The notes: generated by a model not told the origin, from the sequence alone. Counted from the first letter of the stretch, positions 1-9,044 are shown. The stretch is DNA of 64,000 nt from Desulfobaccales bacterium (GCA_041648175.1 JBAZPO010000008.1:62001-126000), one strand, 5' to 3'. Program-made: numbers and translations.

Positions 1-1404
1 AATTCCCGGCCCCGAAAGAATTACCCGGTGTGCCCCAATCTTGAGCCACTCTATGAACTCGCCGGCTTCAATTTTCTCTGAGTTCAGGGCGTTCTCCACT
101 TCGGCCAGCAGGTCCGTGAGGCGAGCCCAGGCCTCCGTATCGACACCGTTCAGACCCCGGGGAAAGCCCAATTCCTGCCAGGCCGCCTTTAATTGAAGAC
201 ACCACTCCTTCGCCGGAGCCGCGGGCATGTTCAGGAAATTCCAAACCCGATCCAGACGTGCCAGGACACCGGCCTCGGCCTCTGTGCGCATAAACCGAGT
301 CACCGTCTTCCGCAGACGGTCCCAGCCCTGATCGCACCTATGCTCCCGAAAGAGCTGATCCCAGCGGGCCAGCGGCCGGCCGTGGATGTGCACCTTCCCA
401 TAGTAGGGGGACAGGAGCAGGGAGACCAGGTCTTCCCGGCGCTCCCGGTCGGCCAGGAATTGCACAGGCAGGAGCCCGGCCAGAAAGAGGGGGGCTTCCG
501 AAAGGCTTGGGCCCCGGGAAAAGTTGTAGGCCCAGGCGCTCTCGGCTTCGGGCGGCCCCAGGACTTCGGCCAGGACCCGCCGCAGATGGGGAGTGTAAGT
601 GGTGTCCATGTCCATGGCGGTGACCGCCAGGCGATGAAGCGGCGCACCACCTTGGGCCAGTTCCACCAGTTGGGCCGCCACCCAGTGCAGCTCTTGCTGG
701 GTGTCGGGGAGACTCACCGCCTCCTGGACGTTATTCTGATCGCCTCGCACCTGAAGATACTGCACTTGGGCGCGGCGACTGACCTCCTGGAGCCAGAGCT
801 CTTCCTGAGGGGCCGGGGTTTCCAGGCAAGCCACCAGGACCCGGCCGGGGAGCTCGAGCTTGCCTGCCCTGAGCGCGGCCATGAGATAGGCCGGGAGATC
901 CCCGGGGCTCAACCAGTTCTCCTGGCGCAGCAAGTCGCTATAGATATGGGTGACGTGGCGGCGCCAGGCCACCAGAGGGGAATCATCCGTAGGGCGGGCG
1001 TCCCCGCCCGCCATCTTTGGCCCCAACAAGTAGCGGCACATGAGGATATGGGTTTCGTCCAGGGCCTCGGCCCAGGACAACTCCGAGGTGGAGCCGCTTG
1101 GGAGCAGTGCGGCTTTGAGGGCCTGCCGCCACAGGGCCAGGCGCACCAAAGGCGGGGCCAGGGCTTCTTGGGGCCAGAGTCTTTGAAAGAGTTCAGACCA
1201 CCAGGCCTGCAAAGTGCGCAGGGCCAGGGGTTCCCAGGCGGCGCGGTGTGCCTGTAACGCGCCAAGTCGTTGCCGGTGCCAGATCTGGTGCGCCAAACGC
1301 TGGTGCGGCACCACCGTGAGGGTGCCGGGACCGGCCTGGGCCAGCACGTAGTCTTGCAGGGCGGCGCCGGAAGAAAAAGTTTTTTGAGAGCTCCCAGATA
1401 GCAT
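1..1404 (-). CDS. AddB/RecB-family DNA repair protein, N-terminal part (C-terminus off window)
   Basis: An uninterrupted minus-strand frame of 468 codons starts at ATG 1404 and is still open at base 1. The N-terminus has the VVPHQRLAHQIW-type opening and Trp/Leu-rich helical sequence of the AddB-like family often annotated as probable DNA repair protein, in which a superfamily I helicase-like fold has lost a working Walker A and a PD-(D/E)XK nuclease lies at the C-terminus. Only the first half is visible, so the nuclease cannot be checked. The expected role is in double-strand break processing. No clear Shine-Dalgarno precedes the ATG. A short palindromic repeat (989-1012) lies in frame inside the gene. 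Opposite-strand frames here are shadows. The family call is from overall sequence character, not a search. Confidence 0.6.
   Translation of the reverse strand, partial: MLSGSSQKTFSSGAALQDYVLAQAGPGTLTVVPHQRLAHQIWHRQRLGALQAHRAAWEPLALRTLQAWWSELFQRLWPQEALAPPLVRLALWRQALKAALLPSGSTSELSWAEALDETHILMCRYLLGPKMAGGDARPTDDSPLVAWRRHVTHIYSDLLRQENWLSPGDLPAYLMAALRAGKLELPGRVLVACLETPAPQEELWLQEVSRRAQVQYLQVRGDQNNVQEAVSLPDTQQELHWVAAQLVELAQGGAPLHRLAVTAMDMDTTYTPHLRRVLAEVLGPPEAESAWAYNFSRGPSLSEAPLFLAGLLPVQFLADRERREDLVSLLLSPYYGKVHIHGRPLARWDQLFREHRCDQGWDRLRKTVTRFMRTEAEAGVLARLDRVWNFLNMPAAPAKEWCLQLKAAWQELGFPRGLNGVDTEAWARLTDLLAEVENALNSEKIEAGEFIEWLKIGAHRVILSGPGI
989..1012. repeat. GC-rich palindromic repeat inside a coding region
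   Basis: The sequence GGCGGGCG-tcc-CGCCCGCC with a GTA flank matches the intergenic repeats at 1434-1464 and 11883-11902 in design. Here it sits within the AddB-like gene and is read as Met-Ala-Gly-Gly-Asp-Ala-Arg-Pro, so it was tolerated in frame. Confidence 0.65.
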
Positions 1405-1433
1405 AATGGGGCGTGGGGGAGAGCTAAGTGCCG

Positions 1434-1464
1434 ATGGGCGGGCACAGAGGCCCGCCCGACCTAC
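1434..1464. repeat. Intergenic palindromic repeat (GGGCGGGC word)
   Basis: GGGCGGGC and GCCCGCCC arms surround a six-base loop between ftsH and the AddB-like gene. It is the same word family as 989-1012 and 11883-11902. Confidence 0.65.
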
Positions 1465-1473
1465 TCAACTTTA

Positions 1474-3372
1474 TCAAGCAGGCTGCTCCTGAACCTTGGC
1501 GTTATTCAAAATCTCCCGTAATTCCTCGCCTTCCAGAACCTCCTTTTCCAGGAGGATTTTAGCGGCCTTCTCCAGGATAGGGCGCTCATTTTCCAAGACT
1601 TCCCTGGCCCGCTGATGGGCCCGGTTCACCAGCGCCGCCACCTCTTGGTCGATCTCCTGGGCCGTGGTTTCGCTGTAATCCTTGGAACCGGGGGGCATCA
1701 TGGCTTCCAGGAACAGGGGGCGCCTTTCCCGCTCAAAGGTGATGGGACCGAGTTTTTCGCTCATGCCATACTCCCGAATCATGGAGCGAGCGATATCCGT
1801 GGCCCGGTACAGATCGTTCTGGGCTCCCGTGGAAATCTCGTTGAAGGTCAACTCTTCCGCCACCCGGCCTCCCATCATCACGGCCATGCGGTCTTCCAGT
1901 TCGGTTTTGGTCATCAAATAGCGGTCTTCGGTGGGCAGTTGCATGGTATACCCCAGCGCGCCGATACCCCGGGGAATGATGGAGACCCGGTGCACTTTGT
2001 CGGTGGTGGGCAGAGCTTCGGCCACCAGGGCATGCCCGGTCTCGTGATAGGCCACAATCTCCTTTTCTTTGGGATTCATGACCCGGTTGCGTTTCTCCAG
2101 CCCCGCCACCACCCGGTCGATGGCCTCTTCGAAGTCGTCCATCTCCACGGCAGTCTTGTTTTTCCGGGCCGCCAGCAGAGCCGCTTCATTGACGATGTTG
2201 GCCAAATCGGAGCCTACCATACCGGGCGTGCGAGCTGCCAGGGTATGGAGGTCGACATCCGGGGAAACCTTGATGGTCCGGGTGTGAATCTTCAAAATAT
2301 CTTCCCGGCCCTTCAGCGAGGGCCGATCTACCAGGATGTGGCGGTCAAAGCGCCCGGGCCGGATCAGAGCAGGGTCTAAAATCTCGGGCCGGTTGGTGGC
2401 GGCCATGATGATCACACCTTTGCGGGTGTCGAACCCGTCCATTTCGGACAGCATCTGGTTCAACGTATTTTCCCGTTCTTCCGGGCCTCCCATGGGAGAA
2501 AAGCCCCGAGCCTTACCGATAGCATCCAGTTCGTCGATGAAGATAATGCATGGCGCCTTTTCCTGGGCCGTGGCAAAGAGATCCCGCACCCGGGCCGCGC
2601 CCACCCCCACGAACATTTCCACAAAATCGGAGCCGGACAGGCTCATAAAAGGCACGCCGGCCTCTCCGGCCACAGCCCGGGCTAATAGGGTTTTCCCGGT
2701 TCCTGGGGGACCCACCAACAGAACGCCCTTGGGCAGGTTCCCGCCCAAGACTTGGAATTTGGCGGGATTTTGTAAAAATTCAATGATTTCCTTCAGTTCC
2801 TCTTCGGCTTCTTCCACGCCGGCCACATCCTGGAAAGTGACCTTGGTTTCGTCCTGGACGTAAACCTTGGCCTTGCTCTTGCCCACAGTCATGAGGCCGC
2901 CAGTGCCGCTGCCGATCTTCCGGAAAAAATACATCCAGATGCCGATTAACAGCGCGAAGGGCAGCACCCAGGAAATGAGGGAACTGAGCCAGGTATTTTC
3001 CTGGATGGCTCGGTACTTAATGCTGTTCTTTTCCAAGAGCTTCACCAAGTCAGGGTCTGCCATCCTGACGGTGGCGAAGGCCGGGGGTTTCTTCTCGAAC
3101 TTTTTTTCCAGGGTCTGGGGCAGGTCGGGTTTTTTCCTCTCCTTCGCCAGGTCTTCGATACCTTTGGGGAGCAGGCTGCCAGTAATGGTATCGGTGCTGA
3201 TGGCCAGATCATCGACCCCATTGGTTTCCACCAGATGGCGAAATTCACTGTAACTGATCTCCACCGACTGCTTGGCGACGCTGTAATATTGGACTATCAG
3301 CAGCAGCACCAGCATGCCCAGCACATACCAGATGATTGTGCGGCTTGGGGTGGAAGGCGGGTTTGCGGCCAT
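1474..3372 (-). CDS. ftsH: ATP-dependent zinc metalloprotease FtsH
   Basis: This is the 632-residue membrane AAA+ protease that extracts and degrades membrane and short-lived cytosolic proteins. Two N-terminal membrane helices (about 12-28 and 128-148) bracket a periplasmic domain. They are followed by Walker A GPPGTGKT near residue 215, Walker B IIFIDELDAI, the second region of homology ending RPGRFDR, and the zinc site HETGH. The last is a mild variant of the usual HEAGH. The start at 3372 is chosen because TGAGGT lies just upstream and Met-Ala-Ala-Asn leads directly into the first membrane segment. The open frame continues upstream to 3513, but that part is basic, low-quality sequence. The C-terminus has the usual helical tail. 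Confidence 0.97.
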   Translation of the reverse strand: MAANPPSTPSRTIIWYVLGMLVLLLIVQYYSVAKQSVEISYSEFRHLVETNGVDDLAISTDTITGSLLPKGIEDLAKERKKPDLPQTLEKKFEKKPPAFATVRMADPDLVKLLEKNSIKYRAIQENTWLSSLISWVLPFALLIGIWMYFFRKIGSGTGGLMTVGKSKAKVYVQDETKVTFQDVAGVEEAEEELKEIIEFLQNPAKFQVLGGNLPKGVLLVGPPGTGKTLLARAVAGEAGVPFMSLSGSDFVEMFVGVGAARVRDLFATAQEKAPCIIFIDELDAIGKARGFSPMGGPEERENTLNQMLSEMDGFDTRKGVIIMAATNRPEILDPALIRPGRFDRHILVDRPSLKGREDILKIHTRTIKVSPDVDLHTLAARTPGMVGSDLANIVNEAALLAARKNKTAVEMDDFEEAIDRVVAGLEKRNRVMNPKEKEIVAYHETGHALVAEALPTTDKVHRVSIIPRGIGALGYTMQLPTEDRYLMTKTELEDRMAVMMGGRVAEELTFNEISTGAQNDLYRATDIARSMIREYGMSEKLGPITFERERRPLFLEAMMPPGSKDYSETTAQEIDQEVAALVNRAHQRAREVLENERPILEKAAKILLEKEVLEGEELREILNNAKVQEQPA

Positions 3373-3496
3373 AATTACCTCATAACTCTCATATCGGGGA
3401 TTTCTTTGCCATAATATAATGATTAGGGGGGGATAAGCAACTAGGCTCTTCTTTGGGGCTTGCGGATGGGCGCGGCGCTTCCTAACGTATGAATAG

Positions 3497-3525
3497 GTCG
3501 GGGCAGGTTTCAAACCTGCCCCTAC
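3497..3525. repeat. Palindromic repeat, GGGGCAGGTTT word
   Basis: GGGGCAGGTTT and its complement AAACCTGCCCC meet with one base between them upstream of ftsH. Sister copies, with GGGGCGGGTTT arms, lie at 7183-7212 and 24885-24913. Confidence 0.7.
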
Positions 3526-3584
3526 TAATGACTATGCAGATTTAATAAAACCTGAGCCAAAAATTTACCCATCAAGGAGTTACT

Positions 3585-3800
3585 ATGGAAGGATTAAAGA
3601 ACTTGGATATCGACAATCTTCCCCTCCCCAAGCTGGTGGAAGAACTCCACCGGGCCGCCAAAAATTGCCAATGTGAGGGGACCCGGGAAACCGTGTTTGT
3701 TTCGCGGGGGCGGGATAATGTCGTGAATTGTCTAGCGTGCGAACCGATCTATCAGGTGCTGGAACCGTTGGAGGCGGCGTTAAAGCTGCTGCGAGCTTGA
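3585..3800 (+). CDS. Small conserved-looking protein with Cys pairs
   Basis: This encodes 71 residues, with AAGGAG placed well ahead of ATG 3585. The protein is an acidic helical N-terminus followed by CQC near residue 30, a short beta-like stretch (ETVFVSRGRDNVVN), then CLAC and a C-terminal helix. The four cysteines could bind a metal, but I recognise no family. It stands alone between divergent ftsH and convergent ruvB. The clean ribosome binding site and protein-like composition argue that it is real. Function is unknown. Confidence 0.65.
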   Translation: MEGLKNLDIDNLPLPKLVEELHRAAKNCQCEGTRETVFVSRGRDNVVNCLACEPIYQVLEPLEAALKLLRA

Positions 3801-3839
3801 TGATGACCCGCACTCGCCGGACAGCCTTAACTCCGGCGT

Positions 3840-4871
3840 TTAGCGGTCAAATAAGGTGGGGTGAGACCCTCTCCGGGGCAGCTTGGCGAAATACTCCGCG
3901 GCCCGGTTGGTGGCCATGCGGCCCCGGGGGGTGCGCTGCAAGAAGCCGCACTGCATCAGGTAGGGTTCATAAACGTCTTCCAGGGTGTCTTCTTCTTCAC
4001 ACAGGGCCGCGGCCAGGGTGCCCAGCCCCACCGGACCACCGTCATAATTCTCCAGGATGGTGAGGAGAATCTGGCGGTCCATGCGGTCAAACCCCAGTTG
4101 GTCCACATCCAGCAGGGTGAGAGCGGCATCCGCCATTTCCCGGTTGATGCGGCCGTCGCTCTTAACCTGGGCGTAATCCCGCACCCGTTTCAAGAGCCGG
4201 TTGGCAATACGGGGCGTGCCTCGGGAGCGCCGGGAGATCTCTTGCGCCCCATCGGCATCGATCTCTATACCCAGCACCTGGGCGGCCCGCAGGGTGATTT
4301 GGACCAGCTCTTCCACCCGGTAAAAATCCACCCGGAGCATCAGGCCGAAGCGGTCCCGCAGGGCCGGGGTGAGCAGGCCAGCCCTGGTGGTGGCCCCCAC
4401 CAGGGTGAAATGGGGCAACTCCAGCTTCAGGGAACGGGCCCCGGGCCCTTGGCCGATAATGAGGTCCAGACGGAAGTCTTCCATGGCCGGATAGAGGATT
4501 TCCTCAACTACGGTGGGCAGGCGGTGGATTTCGTCGATAAACAGAACGTCTTTGGGGGCCAGATTGGTGAGCAGGGCCGCCAGGTCCCCGGCCCGCTCCA
4601 CCACCGGTCCCGACGTGGTCTTGATGCCGCCGCCCATCTCGTGGGCGATGATGTAAGCCAGGGTGGTCTTTCCCAGCCCCGGTGGGCCGTGCACCAGGAT
4701 GTGGTCCACCGCCTCGCCCCGGGCCAGGGCTGCGGCCAGGGCGATCTCCAGGTTGCGCCGCAGTTCCTCCTGGCCCACGAAGTCGGCCAGAGTCTGGGGC
4801 CGCAGCCCCGCCTCCAGCCCCAGATCATCCGCCTGGAGCCGGGGATTGACGATGCGTTCTTCCTGGGTCAT
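3840..4871 (-). CDS. ruvB: Holliday junction branch migration helicase RuvB
   Basis: This is a 343-residue AAA+ motor that drives branch migration with RuvA at Holliday junctions. The order is the family LRPQTLADFVGQ opening, Walker A HGPPGLGKTT, Walker B LFIDEIHR, sensor 1 LVGATTRAG, the arginine finger region ALRDRFG, and a winged-helix C-terminus containing GLGTLAAAL and RTPRGR. Length and motif order are normal. No ruvA or ruvC is adjacent, so the gene stands apart from the usual ruvCAB cluster. The gene converges on the small ORF at 3585. Confidence 0.97.
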   Translation of the reverse strand: MTQEERIVNPRLQADDLGLEAGLRPQTLADFVGQEELRRNLEIALAAALARGEAVDHILVHGPPGLGKTTLAYIIAHEMGGGIKTTSGPVVERAGDLAALLTNLAPKDVLFIDEIHRLPTVVEEILYPAMEDFRLDLIIGQGPGARSLKLELPHFTLVGATTRAGLLTPALRDRFGLMLRVDFYRVEELVQITLRAAQVLGIEIDADGAQEISRRSRGTPRIANRLLKRVRDYAQVKSDGRINREMADAALTLLDVDQLGFDRMDRQILLTILENYDGGPVGLGTLAAALCEEEDTLEDVYEPYLMQCGFLQRTPRGRMATNRAAEYFAKLPRRGSHPTLFDR

Positions 4872-5015
4872 ATGCGGCTAATGTACCTTAGCATCAGCAT
4901 ATTTGCAAGCCGGGCCGGTCCGCGGTTCTGCCGGAAAACCTTGGCCCTGAAGCCAAAGGTTTGATAGACTGCATTTACGCATCAATTACGGCAAATAAGC
5001 GAGAAAGGGCGCTGC

Positions 5016-5429
5016 ATGGCAGAAGCAACGGAACCTAAAAAAACCGGAAGACTTGGGAATCTCCAGATTCACATGGCCAATGAAAGGACCTTTCTCGCCT
5101 GGATCAGAACCAGTATTGGCATTATGGCGTTTGGTTTTGTGGTCGAAAAGTTTGCCTTATTTATCGATAAGATAGCCTATTTCTTGGGGAAGGACCATTT
5201 TCCTGAAGTTCCGCCTCATTCCTCCTTAGGATATTCCTCAATTTTTGGCATAATCTTGGTGGCAATGGGTGCGTTGATGGGCGCATTATCATTTGTGAGA
5301 TATAAAAAAGTCGAACGAGAAATCGACGACGATACCTATCAACCCTCATTACTGCTTGACATAATGGTGACTATGGGAATGCTGGCAATTGGGATCTTCC
5401 TGGTTCTTTATATGATCCACAGTATTTAA
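5016..5429 (+). CDS. DUF202 (YidH-family) inner-membrane protein
   Basis: The product is 137 residues with three predicted membrane helices (about 30-50, 75-95 and 112-133). The conserved DUF202 opening is present: LQIHMANERTFLAWIRTS, an amphipathic segment with Asn-Glu-Arg-Thr-Phe-Leu-Ala-Trp just before helix one. Function in this family is not established. AGAAAGGG precedes ATG 5016. The ABC transporter genes follow after about 20 bases, so they may be co-transcribed. Confidence 0.85.
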   Translation: MAEATEPKKTGRLGNLQIHMANERTFLAWIRTSIGIMAFGFVVEKFALFIDKIAYFLGKDHFPEVPPHSSLGYSSIFGIILVAMGALMGALSFVRYKKVEREIDDDTYQPSLLLDIMVTMGMLAIGIFLVLYMIHSI

Positions 5430-5448
5430 TGGCTTCCCCTCTTTGATT

Positions 5449-6387
5449 ATGCAATTCGCAATATCCGCACAGGGCATCGGCAAGGCCTTCCGCACCGGTT
5501 TTTGGAAGCCGCCCAAACAGGTGCTCCAGGAGATTGACCTTCAGGTCGCCTCCGGGGCCATCTTTGGGGTATTAGGCCCCAACGGCGCGGGAAAGACCAC
5601 CCTGATTTCCATCCTGGCCACCCTGCTCCTGCCGGATACCGGCCAGGCGCAAGTCTTGGGTCTGGATGTGGTTAAGGATGCCGCGCGGCTCAAGGAACGC
5701 ATCAACCTGGCGGCCAGCGGGGCTCATTTCCTCTGGTGCATGACGGTGGAGGACAATCTGAGGTTCTACGGCCGCCTCTATGGACTGGGAGGCCGGGCCT
5801 TGATGAACAAGGTGGAAAGCCTCCTGGACCTGTTCGGGCTGGCGGAATACCGCACCACCACCTTTGAGCGCCTCTCCACCGGCCTCAAGCAGCGTCTTGC
5901 CCTGGCCAAGGCCCTGATCAACGACCCCGAATTGCTCTTCCTGGATGAACCTACCTCCGGCCTGGACCAGGAGATGGCGCAGCATATCCGGGAGGAAATT
6001 CTCCGCCTCAACCGGGAGACCGGGGTCACTATGCTCCTGAGCACCCACAATTTGCGGGAAGCCGAGATGCTCTGCACCGAAGTGGCCTTTTTGAAGCAAG
6101 GCCGGCTGGTGACCGGAGGCCGCATCCCGGAGTTGCAAAGGCGCCTGGGACTTGGAGACCACCTGAGCCTGCGGTTTAAGGATTCCCCCGCGCCCTTAGA
6201 TTATGGCCGGCTCCCCGGGGTACTGAATCACCGCGTAGAGGACTCCCGGGTGGAACTGGTCCTGGACCGGGCGGACGACCGGCTGCCCGTCATCCTGGAA
6301 GCCATATTCCAGACCGGCAAGAAACTGGCCCAAATGAAGGTCAAGCCCGTGGACCTGGAAGAAATTTATCGTGAGATTACGCATTAA
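5449..6387 (+). CDS. ABC-2 type transporter ATP-binding protein
   Basis: This 312-residue ATPase powers an exporter. It carries Walker A GPNGAGKTT, signature LSTGLKQRLALAKAL, Walker B LLFLDEPTSGLDQ and the switch histidine in STHNLRE. The C-terminal 80 residues form the accessory domain seen in drug and polysaccharide exporters of the CcmA/NodI type. ATG 5449 is preferred over an in-frame TTG at 5443, though neither has a good ribosome binding site. The stop overlaps the next gene by 17 bases, so translation is probably coupled to the permease. The substrate cannot be told from sequence. Confidence 0.9.
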   Translation: MQFAISAQGIGKAFRTGFWKPPKQVLQEIDLQVASGAIFGVLGPNGAGKTTLISILATLLLPDTGQAQVLGLDVVKDAARLKERINLAASGAHFLWCMTVEDNLRFYGRLYGLGGRALMNKVESLLDLFGLAEYRTTTFERLSTGLKQRLALAKALINDPELLFLDEPTSGLDQEMAQHIREEILRLNRETGVTMLLSTHNLREAEMLCTEVAFLKQGRLVTGGRIPELQRRLGLGDHLSLRFKDSPAPLDYGRLPGVLNHRVEDSRVELVLDRADDRLPVILEAIFQTGKKLAQMKVKPVDLEEIYREITH

Positions 6388-7165
6388 CCTTTATAAAATC
6401 TGGGGTTTCAGCGTCCGCAGTTCGTTGGTGAACCGGCGCAATGTTTTTGCCATGCTTGAGATGCTCTTCTGGCCGCTCATCGGCATCTTTTCCGTGGGTT
6501 TGCTGACCCGGTTTCTCAACCTAGAGGCCGAAACGGTCTCCTTTATCCTCATCGGCGCGGTGACCATGAACACCGTCCAGATCGCCCAACTGGACCTGTC
6601 TTACGCCTTGTTGTATTCCGTCTGGTCCAAGAGCCTGAAACATGAATTCATTGCGCCGGTGCGCCTGTCTCATATCCTTATCGGTTCGGGTCTGGTGGGG
6701 TTGATCCGGGGTTTTCTGGTCTTTGCGGTTATGGGATTATTAAGCGTCTATTTTTTCGACATGGACCTGACGCGGCCGGGCCTGGACGGCTTGCTGTGGT
6801 TCCTTTTGGGCATGTTCCTCAACGCCGCCATCATCGGGGCGCTGGTCCTGGCGCTGGTGCTGCGCTTTGGCCAGCGGGCCGAAGTCGCGGCATGGGCCTT
6901 TTCTTACCTCATGCTGCTGTTGTGTGGCCTCTATTATCCCATCAGCGTGCTGCCCGAGAGTGTTCAGGTCCTGGCGCAATTCATTCCTCTGACCTATTTT
7001 CTCGATTATTTCCGCCACTTCTATGGCTTCCCCGCGGCCTCTCCCCACCCCCTGCTTTACGGTTTCGGCCAAAGTGTGATATACCTTTTCCTCAGTTACG
7101 GCCTGGTTTCTCTGACCTTGCGCTCCGCCTACAAACGGGGCACCTTGCTGCGCTTGTCGGATTAA
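6371..7165 (+). CDS. ABC-2 type transporter permease
   Basis: A 264-residue membrane protein with about six helices and the ABC2_membrane pattern, including the conserved late segment YYPISVLPESVQVLAQFIPL that precedes the last helices. Translation starts at GTG 6371 inside the end of the ATPase gene. Together the two genes make a complete two-component exporter, probably a homodimer of each. Relatives export drugs, lipids or surface glycans. The substrate is unknown here. Confidence 0.9.
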   Translation: MRLRINLYKIWGFSVRSSLVNRRNVFAMLEMLFWPLIGIFSVGLLTRFLNLEAETVSFILIGAVTMNTVQIAQLDLSYALLYSVWSKSLKHEFIAPVRLSHILIGSGLVGLIRGFLVFAVMGLLSVYFFDMDLTRPGLDGLLWFLLGMFLNAAIIGALVLALVLRFGQRAEVAAWAFSYLMLLLCGLYYPISVLPESVQVLAQFIPLTYFLDYFRHFYGFPAASPHPLLYGFGQSVIYLFLSYGLVSLTLRSAYKRGTLLRLSD

Positions 7166-7182
7166 ATGCGGAAACAGAATGT

Positions 7183-7212
7183 GGTAGGGGCGGGTTTCAA
7201 ACCCGCCTCTAC
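7183..7212. repeat. Palindromic repeat, GTAGGGGCGGGTTT word
   Basis: GTAGGGGCGGGTTT is followed at once by its complement, with one mismatch (CCTC for CCCC). It matches 24885-24913 and the GGGGCAGG variant at 3497-3525. Confidence 0.75.
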
Positions 7213-7270
7213 AGTATAGTCATAATCTGTCCTTTTAATTGAAAACCAAAAACTAAAAACGGTATTTTAC

Positions 7271-8071
7271 ATGATCGGCGTCTTTGATTCAGGCTTCGGC
7301 GGGCTGGTGGTCTTGCGGGAATTCTTGAAGGTCCTGCCGGATTATGACTATCTTTACCTGGGGGACAATGCCCGCATCCCTTACGGCACCCGGTCCGACC
7401 GCGTGGTGATCCGTTTCACCGAACAGGCGGTGGATTATCTCTTCCGGCAGGGCTGCCGCCTCATCGTCCTGGCCTGCCACACCGCTTCAGCCCGGGCCTT
7501 GCGCCGCATCCAGCAGGTCTTTCTGCCGGCTCATTACCCCGGCCTCCGGGTCCTGGGGGTGTTGATCCCCACGGTGGAGGAGGCTGTGGCCCGCACCCGG
7601 GTAAAGCGCATCGGAGTCATCGCCACCGAAGGCACGGTGATCTCTCAGTCCTTTGAATTGGAGCTGAAAAAGCTGGACCCGGAAGTTTCGGTCGTGCAGC
7701 AGGCCTGTCCGCTCCTGGTCCCCATCATCGAGTCCGGGGAGCAGGACTGGGAAGGCACCACCCTGATCCTGCGCCGCTACCTGGCCCCCTTTAAAGACCG
7801 GGTGGACACCCTCATCCTGGGCTGCACCCACTACTCCATCCTCAAAGACCAGATTCGAGCCATCCTGGGCAACGGCCACGACCTGATCTGCTCCGGCCAG
7901 GTAACTGCGGCCAAGCTGGTAGATTACCTCAAGCGCCATCCCGATATGGAGAGCCGCCTGAGCCGGGGCGGAAACCGCCGTTACCTCACCACCGACCTTA
8001 CCCCGCGTTTTGCGCAGTTGGCCAGCCTGTTTATGGGCCACCCTCTGAGTTCTGAAGTCGTGGAATTATAA
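7271..8071 (+). CDS. murI: Glutamate racemase MurI
   Basis: This enzyme makes D-glutamate for peptidoglycan. The 266-residue protein begins with the signature FDSGFGGL and ends its catalytic half with LGCTHYS, which carries the second catalytic cysteine. The first catalytic cysteine is Cys69 in ACHTAS. Most racemases have Asn after this cysteine (ACNTA), so His70 is a departure. PYG of the substrate loop is intact. The ribosome binding site is weak. A strong bidirectional terminator follows, separating it from the convergent PEP-CTERM gene. Confidence 0.92.
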   Translation: MIGVFDSGFGGLVVLREFLKVLPDYDYLYLGDNARIPYGTRSDRVVIRFTEQAVDYLFRQGCRLIVLACHTASARALRRIQQVFLPAHYPGLRVLGVLIPTVEEAVARTRVKRIGVIATEGTVISQSFELELKKLDPEVSVVQQACPLLVPIIESGEQDWEGTTLILRRYLAPFKDRVDTLILGCTHYSILKDQIRAILGNGHDLICSGQVTAAKLVDYLKRHPDMESRLSRGGNRRYLTTDLTPRFAQLASLFMGHPLSSEVVEL

Positions 8072-8136
8072 AAGCTGCAGTAAGTCAGGCCCGCGCAAGT
8101 CACCGGCATCACAGGGTAAATGAACTGTTATAACAG

Positions 8137-8172
8137 AAAACGCCCCTACACCGAAGCTGGGGCGTTTTATCA
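8137..8172. terminator. Bidirectional intrinsic terminator between murI and the PEP-CTERM gene
   Basis: AAAACGCCCC (8137-8146) pairs perfectly with GGGGCGTTTT (8159-8168). The A and T runs at each side allow use in both directions, which suits the convergent genes. Confidence 0.9.
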
Positions 8173-8195
8173 GCTAACCTGATTGGTCCGTGAAA

Positions 8196-9044
8196 TTATC
8201 CTTTTTGCCGCCGTCTCAAATATCCCAGTCCCAGAAAATTGAGTAACCCGGTGCCTAAAAGCAGCACGCTTGATGGTATGGGAATGGGAATGATGGCCGG
8301 TCTCCCGGCCAGGGAGAGAATGTCCCCGCTGGAATCGAAATCGACGACATCTAAGAAACCGAAGGTTCCAGCGAAGATATTGTGCGAGGCATTGCCGTTC
8401 ACGTCAGCATCCGTTAAGCCGAGGCTGGCGCCGAACGGAGTAACGGTATTGCCAATCTCGCTTTCATTTTTCTGGGCGCTGGAGACCACAAAGGGGAGAT
8501 AGCCAAAAAAAGTATCATCGGGGGTGAGTCCCGCGCCGCTGTTGCTCTCGGCCATGGCGTAAAGGCCGCCACCGTTATTCAGGAAATTGATGATGTCACC
8601 CTTCCGGTTGTTCAGAATATCGAGTTCGGCCTGAGTCAGAATACCGCCGAAATCGGAGGCCACCACGATGGCGCCATAGGTGGATCCCAAAGAATTCAGG
8701 GCGGTATTCAAAGTAGCAGCCGTGGCCAGATCGAAGTTGACCCCTAAGGTGTAGCCGCTGGCGATGATTCCATTGATGCCGTCGACGTGCCCGGCAGGAG
8801 GGGAAATCTGCGATTCCACAAAGAGGAATTTAGTGGCCCCAGCCGCGACAAAGGAGTTAAAGGCCGGGTCCATGACAAAATTAATAGCCGTTTGATTGAT
8901 GTGCTGGGCCCCCACGGCATTGCCTCCCAACAAGGCATGGAAATCAGGGTCGTGTCCGGTGAGGAAAACGGAGCCGGCCACAGCAGAGGCCGCAAGACCT
9001 CCAACCAGCAAAAGGGCCATAACACATATGGCAAGTCTACGCAT
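8196..9044 (-). CDS. PEP-CTERM sorted secreted protein
   Basis: A 282-residue secreted protein. It has an N-terminal signal (hydrophobic 5-20, cleavage after ASAVAG) and a PEP-CTERM-type tail. The tail has IPIPIPSS, a hydrophobic helix LLLGTGLLNFLGLG, and the basic end LRRRQKG. Such tails are cut by exosortase and the protein goes to the surface or into an exopolysaccharide matrix. The body starts LTGHDPDFHAL and alternates beta and alpha, resembling an amidotransferase/ThuA-like fold. AAAGGAGG sits six bases before ATG 9044, so the longer in-frame start at 9080 is rejected. The 150 bases upstream are very AT-rich and hold the promoter. No exosortase is in the window. Confidence 0.85.
   Translation of the reverse strand: MRRLAICVMALLLVGGLAASAVAGSVFLTGHDPDFHALLGGNAVGAQHINQTAINFVMDPAFNSFVAAGATKFLFVESQISPPAGHVDGINGIIASGYTLGVNFDLATAATLNTALNSLGSTYGAIVVASDFGGILTQAELDILNNRKGDIINFLNNGGGLYAMAESNSGAGLTPDDTFFGYLPFVVSSAQKNESEIGNTVTPFGASLGLTDADVNGNASHNIFAGTFGFLDVVDFDSSGDILSLAGRPAIIPIPIPSSVLLLGTGLLNFLGLGYLRRRQKG

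Noticed and set aside
193..1257. 354-codon plus-strand frame at the left edge
   Set aside because: It is antisense to the AddB-like gene, has Gly/Pro/Arg/Gln-rich composition and no family features. The minus-strand frame through 1 is longer and protein-like.
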